A stretch of DNA of 64,000 nt. It comes from Aquilaria yunnanensis (lineage: Eukaryota > Streptophyta > Magnoliopsida > Malvales > Thymelaeaceae). Shown one piece after another: positions 1 through 12,878 of the stretch. The stretch is taken from the NCBI GenBank assembly GCA_039654915.1, contig CM077600.1:40718492-40782491 (forward strand), read 5' to 3'. The translations under genes were made by a program, and so were the position numbers. Positions within the stretch are counted from its first letter, which is position 1, and each line of letters opens with the position of its first letter. The notes beneath the pieces were generated by a model. That model did not search any database and was not told where the DNA came from. It saw nothing but the letters and a program-made list of their open reading frames with translations.

Positions 1-1190
1 AGCATCGTTACGGCGATGTTGTGTTCTTCCCGTCCCGTGGTCCAATTTTGATTTTATTCTTTTTGACAGCTCTCTTATTTTGGTTGCAATCAGTTTTTAG
101 AACGTGTGAATTTCTCAAAAATTAATTATTTTGGTATATAGTAAATATTTGTTTAATTGGTGCATCAATTGGAAAAGTTGTTTTAAAACATTTTCTGAAA
201 AAAAATTATAGTAGATATTTTCTATTGATTTTCTATTCGCTATCCAATAAAATTCCTAAATAATTAACTAATTTCTAAAAAAATTATTTAAGTTATTATT
301 AACTAGATGATGTATTAATTTTTAAATAACATTAATTTTAAATAAAAATCAGTAAATAATGAAAATAATGAATTATTTTTTTATGGTAACTGTACATAGT
401 CGCCATTGATTTGGAGTATGGACTCTGGATAAGGCATTCTAGTGATAGAGATTTGTCTAGATTTTTTTTAATAATTATCAATTAACCATATAAAAATCGT
501 TTACGTGCAAAGCAATCTCCAAGCAAATCAATTTGACTGAAATGTAGCGGCCGCCCATCATTTTCCATAAATAGGTGGAGACGGTCGCCTTCTCCAAAGA
601 TTGGATGAATATTACTCACTCAACCCTAAAATAATTGTCTTTTACATAAATAGTCTTAATTTTACAAGATTTAATATCAAACTTAGCTCTCAGTTAACGT
701 ATCTATATTTTTACGTTATAACATTTCTAATATGATTATGTAAAAAAATAATAGCTAAAATCTTAAATTAAGTTTTCTATAATGGAGTAATTAGAATGGT
801 ACAAAAAACATTTCATGATTTAGCAGTGCTAGTGCTTTTCCAGCCTTGAAGTGTTAAGACAGGTTAAAGAGAGCAATTAAGTGGTTTACAATGGACCATC
901 AACCTTCATTTTAGTCACTAATCAATTCTAGCGGGGTTAATAGCATCCATGACCCATAATCTTTTATTATAATATTATTTAAGACCTTAACATTGATTTC
1001 TTGCATAGAAAAACACTAACCTCGTTCAAGTGTTTTGTTTTTACCATTTTGTAGATGAAAAGCGTTAAGATAGATAGAAAAATGTCAAGATGGTACAATA
1101 AATCATAAATACCTACCCACGTGCCAACTACTAATAATGATGTGCAAAATGAAGGAAAAATGAAAAGAAACCCCAAACCTTCATTTGCTT
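1..1190. other. AT-rich intergenic DNA
   Basis: I see no gene, RNA or clear element here. The stretch is AT-rich with many short A/T runs and no open frame that looks like protein. Confidence 0.6.
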
Positions 1191-1196
1191 TGTTGA

Positions 1197-1503
1197 CCTC
1201 CCATCGTTCCATGAAGCTCTAGCTTTCCACAATGGCCGAGAATGCCCCAAGACCACTTGGGTTTCATTGTCCCACAACCCCACCATCATCCACATTGCCA
1301 TGACCCTCAACATCATCTACCTTAGTGGCTTTGTCGCTAGCGCCTTGTGTCCATCCTCTAGCACGCCAATCTGGTTAGGGGCAAGATCCTCATCCTCTAT
1401 CCACTATACGTTTGATCAACTAATTGAAACCAATAAGAAATTGGGGGCAAAGTTGAGTGTAATCGAACAATATCAGGCATGCTCAGTTAACGGGAGGAGC
1501 TAA
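1197..1503 (+). pseudogene. GATL/PARVUS-type glycosyltransferase 8 fragment
   Basis: One open frame on the plus strand reads through a block resembling the start of the GT8 catalytic domain of plant GATL (galacturonosyltransferase-like) proteins. It has a PSFHEALAFHNG-like segment, then an HIAMTL motif followed by a YLSG-containing stretch, where family members usually carry HIAMTLD and YLRG. After about 50 residues the likeness fades, and the frame stops at 1503. A full GATL protein is about 350 residues, so this is a truncated relic of the N-terminal part, with no start codon or downstream catalytic region. The call rests on motif memory; no other family fits as well. Living members act in the Golgi on xylan or pectin synthesis. 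Confidence 0.5.
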
Positions 1504-3630
1504 TGAAGGGTGAGGAACAATCTGAAGTGATGTGGGAGAGGATGGTGATGGTGATGGAGTGAATGATTTAGGTAGGGATGGGCTGCGAATTGACATCCTC
1601 TTCTCTCCTTTGATTTGGGCAAATTTGGGAGTAGTGTACAATTGGGCTTTGGATGGACAACAAGAGGAGGGGTGACTTTGGCATGAGGTAGGGCAAGGCA
1701 TTGGGTTGGGATTGTTGACCGCGGTTGGATGTATCAGGCAGCAAATAGACTAGTGAGCAGGGGAAAATTGTAGCGGGAACGTGGTGAAATGGCAACCTGA
1801 GAGAAGAGAAGTAGCTTGGTGACTATTGTGGTGACTAGTAGGGATGGAAACATTGGAGGTGGCTGTGGAGCGAGTCAGTGATGGTGGGCGTTTTTGTGTA
1901 TAGAGTGACTTTTTTTCAAGTTTGTTTTATTTTTTTTTTCTTTTTCCACATTATCAATAGAAATTGGTTCATTGTGCCATTGTAGTAAATCTTCCATACT
2001 GATGTGCAGCGTTGCATTTTTTTTTGTCTATATTAACGGTTTTCATCTACAAAATGTTCAAAATGAAACACTTAAATGAAATTAAGGATTTTTTTATACA
2101 TAATTGAGTTTAGGGTCCAAAATGGTATATTAATTAAAAGTTAGGGGCCATAGTCGCAATTAACCCACTTCCCACTTTGATTCTAGGAACTAAAATGGTA
2201 AGTCCTCCAATCTATACGCATAGATCATTTGAGCCCTTCGACTAAACACACAAACACGTAGAAAAGCAGCACTCCAGCTTAGAAGTTAGAATTGGATGGA
2301 CCTCATCTTAGGTAGAGTGATGAGTTGAGTTAGTTATAGGTGCGACTCTTATATAATATACTTAGCATGTGATTTAGAATTAAAAGAGGGGGAAGCGAAT
2401 AGAATAGAGTTAGAAACAAAGGAAGAAGTTTAATTGGATCGGAAGCAACGTACAACTTGAGAGCTTGCAATTGGAAAGCTAGCAACTGCCAGCTGCGCTT
2501 GCATATGAAGGTCGACAATGTCTGTGAAATTAAGGAGTGGCTTGCGATTCAGGCTAATTAACTAACTACTCTAACGAGACCCAACTATTACGTATAACTA
2601 ATCAAGTCCATCGATCGATATTCGGGGTGCGGCTCTTATCTGCTGTGCTGGGGTTTGATTTATTTTCGTTCGTCCTTTTCCGAGAATCGAACCCATAGTT
2701 TATTACAAGACAAGAGTTTCTTTCATCTGTTTCTCTTTCGAGAATTAATGGTACTGTTTATTGTGTAAGACGAACGAGAATCATGATTTCGTATCAGCTT
2801 TCGTTTATCTGATACAGTGCTACAACTTGCAAGAAGCCAAACGGCTATTCCCGTAACGTAGAGACCATGCTTCTTTTTGGACCACATTTCCGTGTTTTTC
2901 GCTTATTCGTTTCAAGGGGTCGATTTTTTGGTTGGGATGAGAAGATATGTAGAAGCACGTAGTACTACTATGCTGGATCACTTTTTTCAGCAAATTAGAT
3001 ATTTCCTTATCACTTTTTTACATCATCTTTTTTTTTTATTAGAAAAAAGTTTAAAAGGAGATGAAGATTATCACATTACACTTAATCTCGTTTTTTGTTT
3101 TTGCCTTTTTTTTTTTAAACATATGAACAGCCCCTTAACTGTTAATTGTTGCGCTTTGCTATAACAACAGCAGTAGTTAACGTGCAAAATTTACTGCATA
3201 AATCTTTGTTACCAGTTTTTCAAATAGATATTCAAAATAACTCAAGGAAGGCGGGTACATACAATATAATTAATAATAGAAAAGCAGTAACTTCAATATT
3301 AATCTAGAGCTCTGTTTTTTGAGCCGAGCACCTGCTTAACGAAGCATAATTAAAGATTTGGATATCAAAGTATGAATTATAATTAGGTGACGGATAGTGA
3401 CAACAGCAAAATGTATTGTACACTGTCCCTCACCCATCACTTTTTCTAAAGACTTTGATAGTAGATTATATAGTATTCATCACAAAAAAAATACTAGTTG
3501 ATAACTTAAAAACTATCCAATTCTATACACAGGTTAACTGAATTACCTGACCTAAGAACTCGATTAGAATTATCATAAATTCAAGACTTATAAACAATGG
3601 TTTCATGCACGAAGAAAGACAAGTAAACAG

Positions 3631-3667
<37 letters not shown>

Positions 3668-4404
3668 TATCCTCGCACCTGTCAAAGAGCAGAGGTAAAA
3701 TCGACAAGTAAAACGTGAAACACAGGGTTAAAATTAGAAATGACAACACTACATCAGTCTCAAATTCGTTGTATCTTTTTAATTTATTTTGACTTAAATT
3801 TAACTTAAATATATTTATATATATTTTTTTAAAAATATATTTAAAAATTATAAGTTTTATAGCTTTTAAATATAATTTTTTAAAAAAAATTAGAAAATAT
3901 TGATATAGATGAATTAAAATCAAAATTAAATAAAAAATTGAAATGATGCAAAAATCTTAGAATAAAGAGAATAATAAATCAAAATAAAAAAAATGAAATA
4001 ATTTGAATCTAAATTACAGATTTACTGGTTACATAAAAATTATAGGTCTTTATATATCATACTAATTTATTCAACATCATATTAAAAACAAACTTCGGGT
4101 TAGTTTTCACTTTTCTCAAATTTTTATTTTATTCATACTGTCATTTTAACTTTGACAACAAACCTTATGGTTACCCTTCCATTTTAAAACCAATAAGGAA
4201 AATACTGATTTACATTTGTACGAAGGAGAAGTGAATAATCTAAACTATACATTAACGAATAAGTTATTATTATAAAATTTAAATTTGTTGAAATATGATT
4301 ATTAAGAATGACTATGTCAAAAGTTAATGTTAATAATGTCATATGACGTAAAATAAGTTGGAGAAAAGCATTAGGTTTCCAAACTTTTATCGTAAAAATG
4401 AAAA
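1504..4404. other. intergenic DNA with microsatellite and hairpin-like AT region
   Basis: No gene is supported. An (AG)n microsatellite lies at about 3634-3664. The AT-rich block 3775-3950 is partly self-complementary: its left arm with TTGACTTAAATTTAACTTAAA pairs imperfectly with its right arm. It resembles the MITE-like hairpin near 33.9 kb. Confidence 0.5.
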
Positions 4405-5558
4405 AGTGAAAATTACAATAAATCCCTTGAGATTTGGAAAAATCTACAATTTCCGCATTACTATTTCAAAAGCCTACACTTATCCCCTCAAAACTTAACT
4501 CCATCAATAACTGTTACTTTAGAAAAGGAAAAACACCTGATTTAGCCCTCCCAACATTCATCCAGAGAAACTTTACCCCATAACTTCTTCTACATTTAAA
4601 GAAAAACAAGAATACAAAGAAGAACAAAATCAAAACAAAAACATCAAAATTGATACTTCTCCAGTTTAGTCCTCTGTCTTTCTCTCTTTGCCTTCATCAT
4701 CGTGGCCGCTCAGACCCTTTCCTTGCTGCCCTTATATCCGCCCTCGACTGCCTTCATATCCACTATCGAGTCGAGTTGTTCAGCGCGATTGATTGAAGCC
4801 TTTAATCCCCAACGCGATTGATTGAAGCCCTTTCATGCCCCAATGTTGTCCTCGAGCTTTCCTGCCCCAACATCGTCTTCATGTGGGTGGATGAATCACG
4901 GATGGGCGGTGGAAAGATCGGGTGAGATTCGTGTTGATGCTCGTCGATTCATCAAGCCCAGATGTTCAAGTTGAGTGAACTCGATGGATTTGCTGGATTC
5001 ATGAGGCGATGGATGCGGGTAGATTGAAAGAGAGGGGGTAGCGCCCTCTTTGTCGAGCCATCCTCACAATTCACCGTTCGAGGTTGGAGAATGTGATCTC
5101 AACCAGCAGCTGTGTGGCAAAGACAACGGTGATGGGCTCAACGGCGTGCGTCTTGGGTGGCAACTAGATGTTATGAGATCTTGGGGATTTCTTGTTTTGA
5201 TATTGGAATTTTGATTCGATTTCGTCTTTGGATTTTTAATTCAATTTTGTCTTTGGGTTTTTATTTCGATTTTGGGTTTTTTATTCCATTTCATTTTTTG
5301 ATTTGATTTCACAGATGTTTGTTCTAGGTTTTCCAAGAAGAAAGTTAGGACAAAGGAGTAGCGTGGGATGGATGGAAGTTGGGGGGCAAAGTTATCAAAC
5401 AAAAAACATTAGGATAGTAAAATAGAGTTCTTCATTTTTTTATCTTAATGATCATTAACTGTGTTAACATGCTAGGGAGGTAATTGTATGTTTTTCAAAA
5501 AGAAAAGAAGCAATCGTAGGTTTTGCCAAACCTCTGGGGAGGGTTATATAATTTTCCC
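4405..5558. mobile_element. non-autonomous TIR element, Mutator-like, copy 1
   Basis: The ends form long imperfect inverted repeats of roughly 200 bp. The left end reads GTGAAAATTACAATAAATCC and the reverse complement of the right end reads GGGAAAATTATATAACCCTC. The 9-bp sequence AAATGAAAA flanks both sides (4396-4404 and 5559-5567), fitting the 9-bp target duplication of Mutator-superfamily elements. The interior (about 4680-5200) is more GC-rich than the surroundings and has no transposase frame. A relative with similar ends but a different-looking interior sits at 30240-31376. The family assignment is inferred from TIR length and duplication size. Confidence 0.6.
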
Positions 5559-5567
5559 AAATGAAAA

Positions 5568-5918
5568 GACAATCAAATATTGTAGTTAAGCTTAATATGA
5601 GAAATATTTTTATTAATTAAACATTTTTAAGTTTTCATAAGATAAAAGGCAAAAGAGATGGGGTCCACAAGCGAAGTGGCGTAGTAGCTGGCAAACGGCT
5701 CTGACAGACTGGTTCTCTGCATCTCCAACAAACCTCGCCTGCATTTCTCCCATCTCTTCCCATTTTAAGCCCCACCCACCCCCATCTCTCTCACGGTCTC
5801 ACCCTGTTCTACTGCTCAAAAAACGCGACAGCCATCATCTTTGTTTCTTGATCTTATCCCCCCTCTCTCTTGCGCGCTCTCTCTCCGACTAATAAACTAG
5901 GAATAGTCATACACTGAC
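5568..5918 (+). promoter_or_regulatory. promoter and 5' leader region of the first patellin gene
   Basis: This spacer precedes the start codon at 5919. From about 5715 it turns pyrimidine-rich, with CT-rich tracts at 5720-5800 and 5855-5885, typical of plant 5' leaders. I cannot fix a TATA box or transcription start with confidence. Confidence 0.4.
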
Positions 5919-8126
5919 ATGGCGGACGATACCCAGAAGGCGGCGCCTGCTACGGAGGCGGAGGAGGTCGTGGTGGAGAAGCCCGTCGCCGAGAAAGACC
6001 TTCCTCCTGCTCCTGAGTCGGAGAAGAGTGCCGAGGACAAACCCGCCGTCGAAGAGGCTGACAAGCCCCAGCCGGAAGAAGCTGAAAAGCCCAAGGTGGA
6101 TGAGGCCGATTCAGAGAAGATCCCTCAATCGGCTACCTTCAAGGAGGAGACCAACGTCGCTGGAGAACTCCCTCCAGCCCAAAAGAAGTCTCTTGAAGAC
6201 CTCAAACAGCTCGTCCAAGAAGCGTTGAATAAGCACGAGTTCACCGCTCAACCGCCAGCCAAAGAGGAGGAAAAGGCTCCGGAGCCTGCCGCGGAGGAGA
6301 AGAAAGAAGAGAACAAGGTGGCGGAGGAAGAGAAGGAAGAAGAGAAAGCCAAGGCTTCGGCTCAAACGACAGAGGAACCACCCCAGGAAGAGATCGTTGA
6401 GAAGGTCGTGGAAGCAACTGAAACAGTTGAGGTTGACGCGCCGCCACCATCTGAACCCAAGGAGGAAGAGAAGGCTGCGCCGCCAGCTGAGGAGGTGAAG
6501 GAGGTGGCTGAGAAGCCCCCAGCCGTCGACGACGACGGAGCCAAGACGGTTGAGGCTATCGAAGAGACTGTCGTGCCAGTCGCCGCTCCAGTACCGGTTG
6601 AAACAGAGCCTGCCAAGGAACCGGAGGCGGCCGCGCCAGCTGAGGAGTCCCCAGCACCACCTCTTCCGCCGCCGGAGGAAGTTTCCATCTGGGGAATTCC
6701 CCTTCTTGCAGACGATCGGAGCGACGTAATCCTGTTGAAATTCCTTAGGGCGAGGGACTTCAAGGTGAAGGAAGCCTTCACCATGCTGAAGAACACCGTT
6801 CGGTGGAGGAAAGACTTCGGCATCGATGCCCTGCTGGAGGAAGATCTTGGGAACGTGTGGGACAAGGTGGTTTTCATGGCGGGCTCCGACAAGGAGGGCC
6901 ACCCTGTGTGTTACAACGTATTTGGGGCCTTCCAGGAGAAGGACTTGTATCAGAACACCTTCGCTGACGAGGAGAAGAGGACCAAGTTCCTGAGGTGGAG
7001 GATTCAGTTCCTGGAGAAGAGCATCAGGAAGCTCGATTTCAGCCCAACTGGGATCAACACGATTGTTCAGGTGAACGACCTGAAGAATTCTTTCTGGCCT
7101 GGGAAGAAGGAGGTCAGGCAAACAACCAATCAGGCCCTCCAGTTGCTTCAGGACAATTACCCTGAATTTGTGGCCAGACAGGTATGTTCTGTTCTCTTCC
7201 AATTTCTCCAGAATCTCTATTTCAATTGAGTTGAATTGGATTTGATATGGGTTTTGGGTTTTGAAGGTGTTCGTCAATGTTCCATGGTGGTATTTGGCCT
7301 TCAATAGGATGATCAGCCCTTTCCTGACTCAGAGGACTAAGAGCAAGTTTGTATTTGCTGGTCCATCCAAGACTGCTGAGACCCTCTTCAAGTAAGTGTT
7401 TTTTTTTACCCTTTCGGTTTTGTTTCCCATCCCTTTCTTTACCATACCCATCCATATATAAATTCCTCTGATTTCCTTTTTCCTTTTCCCTATAGCCTCT
7501 TGACTTACGAATCTCTTAGAGCATCTATTTATATTGCCTTTCGTTGATCGGTCATCAATCGGAGTGTTTTGCAATTCATGTTTCTTTAACATCCAGCCTT
7601 CTCAACTGGCGTTCCTAATTTTCTATTGATGTGTAATAAACAGGTACATAGCCCCTGAGCTGGTTCCGGTTCAGTATGGAGGACTGACCAGAGAAGGCGA
7701 GCAGGAATTCACTTCTGCTGATCCTCTAACAGAAATTACTATCAAACCTGGAACCAAACACACGGTTGAAATCCCTGTCACTGAGGTAAACTAAGTGTTC
7801 CGCAGCTTGAATATGGTGATCTCGTTTTGAAGGTCTCAAAATCGTAATTTGAGTTGTTGTGATTGGTGCAGAAATGTGTTCTGGTTTGGGAGAAACGGGT
7901 GGTGGGGTGGGATGTGAACTATGCAGCGGAGTTTGTGCCAAGCGCTGAAGCCGGGTACACGGTGATTGTGTCCAAGACGAGGAAGCTTGTGGTGACGGAT
8001 GAACCGGTGATCAGTGACAGCTTCAAAGCTGGCGAGCCTGGGAAGGTGGTGCTCACCATTGACAACTCAACTTCTAGGAAGAAGAAGCTCCTGTACAGGT
8101 CCAAGACAAAGCCAATCTCTGATTGA
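5919..8126 (+). CDS. PATL: patellin (SEC14-GOLD phosphoinositide-binding protein), copy A
   Basis: Four exons join cleanly in frame: 5919-7181, 7267-7391, 7644-7785 and 7872-8126, giving 594 residues with GT-AG introns. Residues 1-250 are a long acidic, Glu/Ala/Pro/Lys-rich region. A CRAL-TRIO N-terminal segment begins near residue 254 (VSIWGIPLLADDRSDVILLK), the SEC14 lipid-binding lobe covers about 314-480, and a C-terminal GOLD domain about 495-590. Patellins bind phosphoinositides and act at the plasma membrane and the forming cell plate in membrane trafficking. The start is the first ATG of the long frame and opens directly into the acidic region. A second, inverted copy lies at 12879-14922 with the same intron positions and phases. 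Which numbered patellin it matches cannot be settled here; the neighbours suggest PATL2 or PATL3. Confidence 0.95.
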
Positions 8127-11072
8127 GATGTGTTCTGATTGTGGTCTAAGGCTCGTATCCACTAGAACAAGGTGGTGCAGATTGCAGGATAAGAAAGGAA
8201 GGAAGGTGTCCGCTTGATTTTGAAACGATGGGGTTTTTTTTTTTTTTTTTTTAATTTTAAATTTCATATATTCATTTTGCATTTTTGTTAAAAATTTGAT
8301 TCAAAGGCTTGGGGGATTTTATTGATATATTTTTGTTCTGTATTAGTTTATTTTATTGGGAGTCTGATCATCTGGTGTTGATATTGGAAAAGGAAAGGAA
8401 AGGAGTGGTTTCAAGGATAAAGATACGTGATTGGAAACCTAGAAAACTCTTAATACTGCTGGTCTGCCTGTAAATGTTTTCTGTGCAAGTGGTGTATTTA
8501 TTTATTATGTACATGCCCCGAATTCCATCAGCTGTTCGTCTTTGCCTTCACTTTCGTTTTCTTGTGATGTTAATGCCAAAGAACCAACTTGAATGAAGTG
8601 GACCGAACTGGTTGGCTAATTAAGCAAACAACTCGATGAATTTATTGCTGGCTGATTGAAACTGTAGGCATTATTAATTACTTGAAGAACAAAATGCCAT
8701 CTGATGTGAGTTCAATAATTATCCTGGTGCTACTTCATGTGTTTTTGGATGATTGGGTTGGGTTGATCTGACTGAAACACAACCGGACCAAAACTTACTA
8801 CCGAAACAACAACCATACTATAGCTTTACAGAAGGCAAAAACAGATTTGTTTATACCGGAAGGAAAAAAGTTACTACTGCTACTACTACTACTTTGTTTA
8901 CGTGGAAATGGATGAGGCAAAGCAGCAGCAGCAGCAGCAATGAGTGATTATGTTCTGTCAATCACTTTTCAGAAAGCAAATGTGGATCCACTCCGCTGGC
9001 TCTTTTACCGATCCTTTCGGGCTTGTTGTTGGACACTTTTTTTGTTTAAATACTTACTGTTGATTTTGATTGGTTTATTCAAAGGGGAAGGGGAAGGGGA
9101 AGGGGAAGGAATCAAAATGTTTGGTCCCTAATCATTTTCCCCACCTGCTTAAGTAAAGATAACGGCTGCACGTTCATGCATAATTTCCCCCTAACCTTAA
9201 TTAACAATTTCAGAAAAGTTATCATCTCAACTCATCCCATCGCGCCGTGGTTCTGATTGATTGACGGGGCCACACAATGTTTTTTTATTATTGAGTACAA
9301 ACCGAAATAGTCTTAAGGATACAAAAATAATTCTTACAAAAATTTGTAAAAAAAGTGATAGAAATTGATTTATGTTCAAATGTGTGTTCGGACATCTTAA
9401 GTTTAAATGGCGCAAACAATATCATTTTTTTATAATGTTAGGCTGCAATGTCCAGATTGTTTTTGTCATCCAATCAACATGTATATTAATGAATTCACTT
9501 TTTTAAATATTCTCTTCAGGTTAATATTACTTTACAAACATATTTTCAAGGATTTAACTGAGAGTAGTACTCAATGTAGTGGAATCTAAGTGACTAAAAT
9601 ATAAATATGGGAGAAACTCCATGACTTACTCGGTACCGAGATTTGCAATTAAGATCAGAGGTTAAACCTCCATGTATATATGTAATAAAAATTGCTCTGA
9701 ATTCCTTTGCTATTCTATATATTATACTACATAGTTTGGAGGATCCTATGTTTGAGAAGGATAAGGTCAGCCACGGCCTTGCCCCTTGGGCCATGTCTTT
9801 GGATTCCAGGTGTTTTGTGTGCTTATCCCAAGATACATGCCAACTCTCTGTATTTTACTTTGTGCGCGATTACCAAAACGAACTCCAACTTTTACAGTTG
9901 TCCCCCTTGTTTTAGAGATTTAACGCTTCTGAAGCTAGCATACTATGAATAAAAGAAATATTTGACCAAGCAGAGTTGAAGCATGGAAGCTTTGAGGGAG
10001 TAGGAGTAGATTTTTCAAAATCAGGAGAATTTCTCAAACTGAAGATGCATGTAAACGGAACAAGTGCTGGGCGTGGGAGACGGTAATTTTGATGGTTTGG
10101 TGTGGGCTTGTCGTAAAGCGGGTCAAATGATTCAAGTGGTATTGGTACTTGATGTATATCCATATAGAGTCGCTTTCGTGTTCTTGTTCTTGTTGCGCAC
10201 ACAAGAATACAACGCATGTAATTGTTTGTAAATACGACTAGTATTTGGTTTGGTTTGGTTTGTAAGAATTATGGACATCATCAACTCGTAGTAATAGCTT
10301 TGTTTGGACGCGATGCACATGAAAGAGACGGTTGATGGGTATGTTTCTCTTGTGTTTTGTATTTGTATTTGTAAGTTTGTAGAATGACTCATGCAGCAGA
10401 GCAAAGGCAGGTGCAGGGGGCAGAGCAGGAGCATGTGGGTGGATCAGGGCTCTGTCTTTGTCTTAAATTCCAACACGAGAAGGAGAAGAGCAGCTTCACG
10501 CCTGCCTCACCCTCACCCACCGCAGATCATGCTTTGCTGCCTGTCTTTGTTGGGCTGTCCTCTCCTCTCCCCTCATGGGCATGCCTGTGCCTGTGCCTGT
10601 GCCTGTGCCTGCGCCTCCCAATCGTTTCGTTTCCTCTTCTAGTAATTCCCGTTCTCGGTTCTAATGGTCCCATCTCACGTCCCACCATATTTTCTTACGC
10701 CTCCATCTAGCGCCCTAATCTCCACCAAATCAAACATGTTCGGTACCGCTCTACATTGGTTTAAGGCCCAAATGAAATATAGTTGAGCGGCCCGACTTCA
10801 ATTCTAGAGTCCAATATCTTCGTAGCTAGCTGGCCTAATTCATAGAACCGCATTAGGTCACTGGAGCATTCTTCAAATTTAAATCCAAGGGTACCTTTCG
10901 GCTTTCTGGAGCAACAAAATGAAACATCTCCTAATATAACAGAAAAACAACTTCCTTCACTTATATCTCTGAAAAGTCACATACTTACCAGAAGGGAGAT
11001 AATTTTTTTTTTAAAAAAAAAACAGACTGCAACAAAGAGAGGGCTGGGTTGGGACGATCTTGTTGGCCTTTT
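8127..11072. other. intergenic DNA between convergent patellin genes
   Basis: No gene is supported. It holds the 3' flank of patellin A, simple repeats at about 8923-8940 (AGC)n, 9083-9110 (GGGGAA)n and 10583-10615 (CTGTGC)n, and AT-rich sequence. Several short open frames here lack start context, domain signal or intron structure. Confidence 0.55.
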
Positions 11073-11532
11073 AGGAAAATTACAGAAACCTCCCTATGTT
11101 TTGATATAACCTACACTCTGTCACTGCTATTTTAAAAAACTTTCACTTTACCCCGTTATTTCCTTTATAATATTTGACAACAATTTCTGAAACATTAATT
11201 TAAATACTAGAAACTATTTACCTGTAGTTTCAAGATTTTTAATGTCTTTTTCACAATTAACTGAAATTTAAAAAAATACATGTTTGCTTTTACAGGGAGG
11301 AAAATGTAATTACAGAGAAGAAAAATTAATAATTTAAAATGTATATTAATTGTAAAAAGAACATTGGGGAAAATGAAATTACTAGAAGATTACTTTCATA
11401 TAGTTTAAATTAGGGTTTCATAATTTGTTGACAAAGATTGCAAAAGAAGTATGGAACAAAATGTAAGTTTTAAAAAATAAGAGAGTAAAGTGTAGATTAG
11501 ACCAAACCATAGGGGGTTATTGTAAGTTTCCT
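11073..11532. mobile_element. 460-bp MITE-like TIR element, copy 1
   Basis: The termini form inverted repeats of about 85 bp: the left reads GGAAAATTACAGAAACCTCC and the right, reverse-complemented, GGAAACTTACAATAACCCCC. Inside, the sequence matches the element at 32272-32725 almost end to end, including a TTGACAACAATTTCTGAA-type segment. It codes for nothing. A clear target duplication is not visible for this copy, so its exact ends are good to a few bases only. Confidence 0.65.
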
Positions 11533-12878
11533 TATTTTCATTATCGTATATGTTGTTCTACTTGGGCTAAGTGCAGTGACACCTGACCCTACTACTTGTT
11601 TTTTTCCTGCAGGTCAACCTAGCTATAATCCCTTAATTGTTGCTTAAAGCTATTTCCAACCTCTCCCGAACAAGCCTATTGATATTGTTCTAATTCCCAA
11701 CTGATCAATCCAGAGGTGTCCAGAAAGCTATATATGTCTAAGGTTGAGAAATGCCTGGAGTTGCTAATCTTATATTGCCAACAAAGCTTGGCTTTCAATC
11801 TTTTCTAATTCGGTTTCAGATATATATATTCTCATTAGGATCAATGACATATAGATTGTCCCCACAGTTTTGCCTCAATAACTAAGGTTTTGGAGACATT
11901 ACGAGGAGGTCCAAAGTTTGAATTTAACCTTCTCATTCTCTTCCAAAAAAAATGTCATAAAAAACTGGTTCAGTTGCCTCAAAACCTGAAAAAGCTGGCA
12001 TTTCACTTATTTACTGAGAATACTAATACCTCTTCTTTTGTATATTTATAAGTATGTTTCTGAATTACCAAAACAGAAAAAATGACATATAGATTGCAAT
12101 GACTCCCATTAACTATTTACGTCATGCACACAAATGATGATGTAGAGCACCTTTAAAAGACGATTCCCATTTTTGACTTGGGAGAAGGTTCGGGAGAAGG
12201 TTGGACATGCATGAATAAGGTGACGGCCGGGTATTGACCTTTAAAGGGATTAGAGATACCTAACTGGGAGAAGATAAGGTAGAAACTTATATTTCCTGGA
12301 GAAAACGAAAGTATCCTCTTATCTGACCACAAGAGGCCTGCTTTGTCGCATTGCATATGCTTGCTACGTGTTTGCTTAAAAATGTACCAAGGGCAAGTAT
12401 TATATATCAGCAGGACTAGTTGTAGCCGATACACTAGTGACGATGCCCATTTTTTAAGTTACGCGTCAAGGCGCACGGCAACAAAGAGAAGCCCTGCTCG
12501 AAACACCCATCACAAGGACCCAAGCCATAAGAAAGATGGAGGAGTGTCTCTTTTCGACACAGACACGTAGTTTTCAGACACAGACAAGAGAACACTCACG
12601 TCACGTGACATATAAGACACTATTGAGTGCAACACAAGGCATTTTGTACGATATACAATACAGAAGAGAAGCTTTATAAACACACACCTCTGCCCCCGGG
12701 TTGTGTGTGCTTACTCAAACAAGCAACATATCAAAATCCTCAAACGCCAGAAACAGAATCCAATCCATCAGAGGCATTAGTGTATGTAATACTCGTATGT
12801 GCCCAACTTAATCATATCATACCTAATTCCATAAAAGTGCAATACTGGACAAGAATAAAAATCTCGACATCGTTGGTA
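11533..12878. other. intergenic DNA 3' of patellin B
   Basis: No gene is supported. The stretch lies downstream of the minus-strand patellin and probably holds its 3' UTR near 12650-12878. Confidence 0.5.

Noticed and set aside
2670..2700. Possible tRNA T-arm-like sequence (GAGAATCGAACCCATA)
   Set aside because: No matching acceptor, D or anticodon arms could be found around it.
6111..7304. 397-codon minus-strand frame opposite patellin A
   Set aside because: A shadow of the Glu/Lys-rich patellin exon; Leu/Arg-rich reading with no domain.
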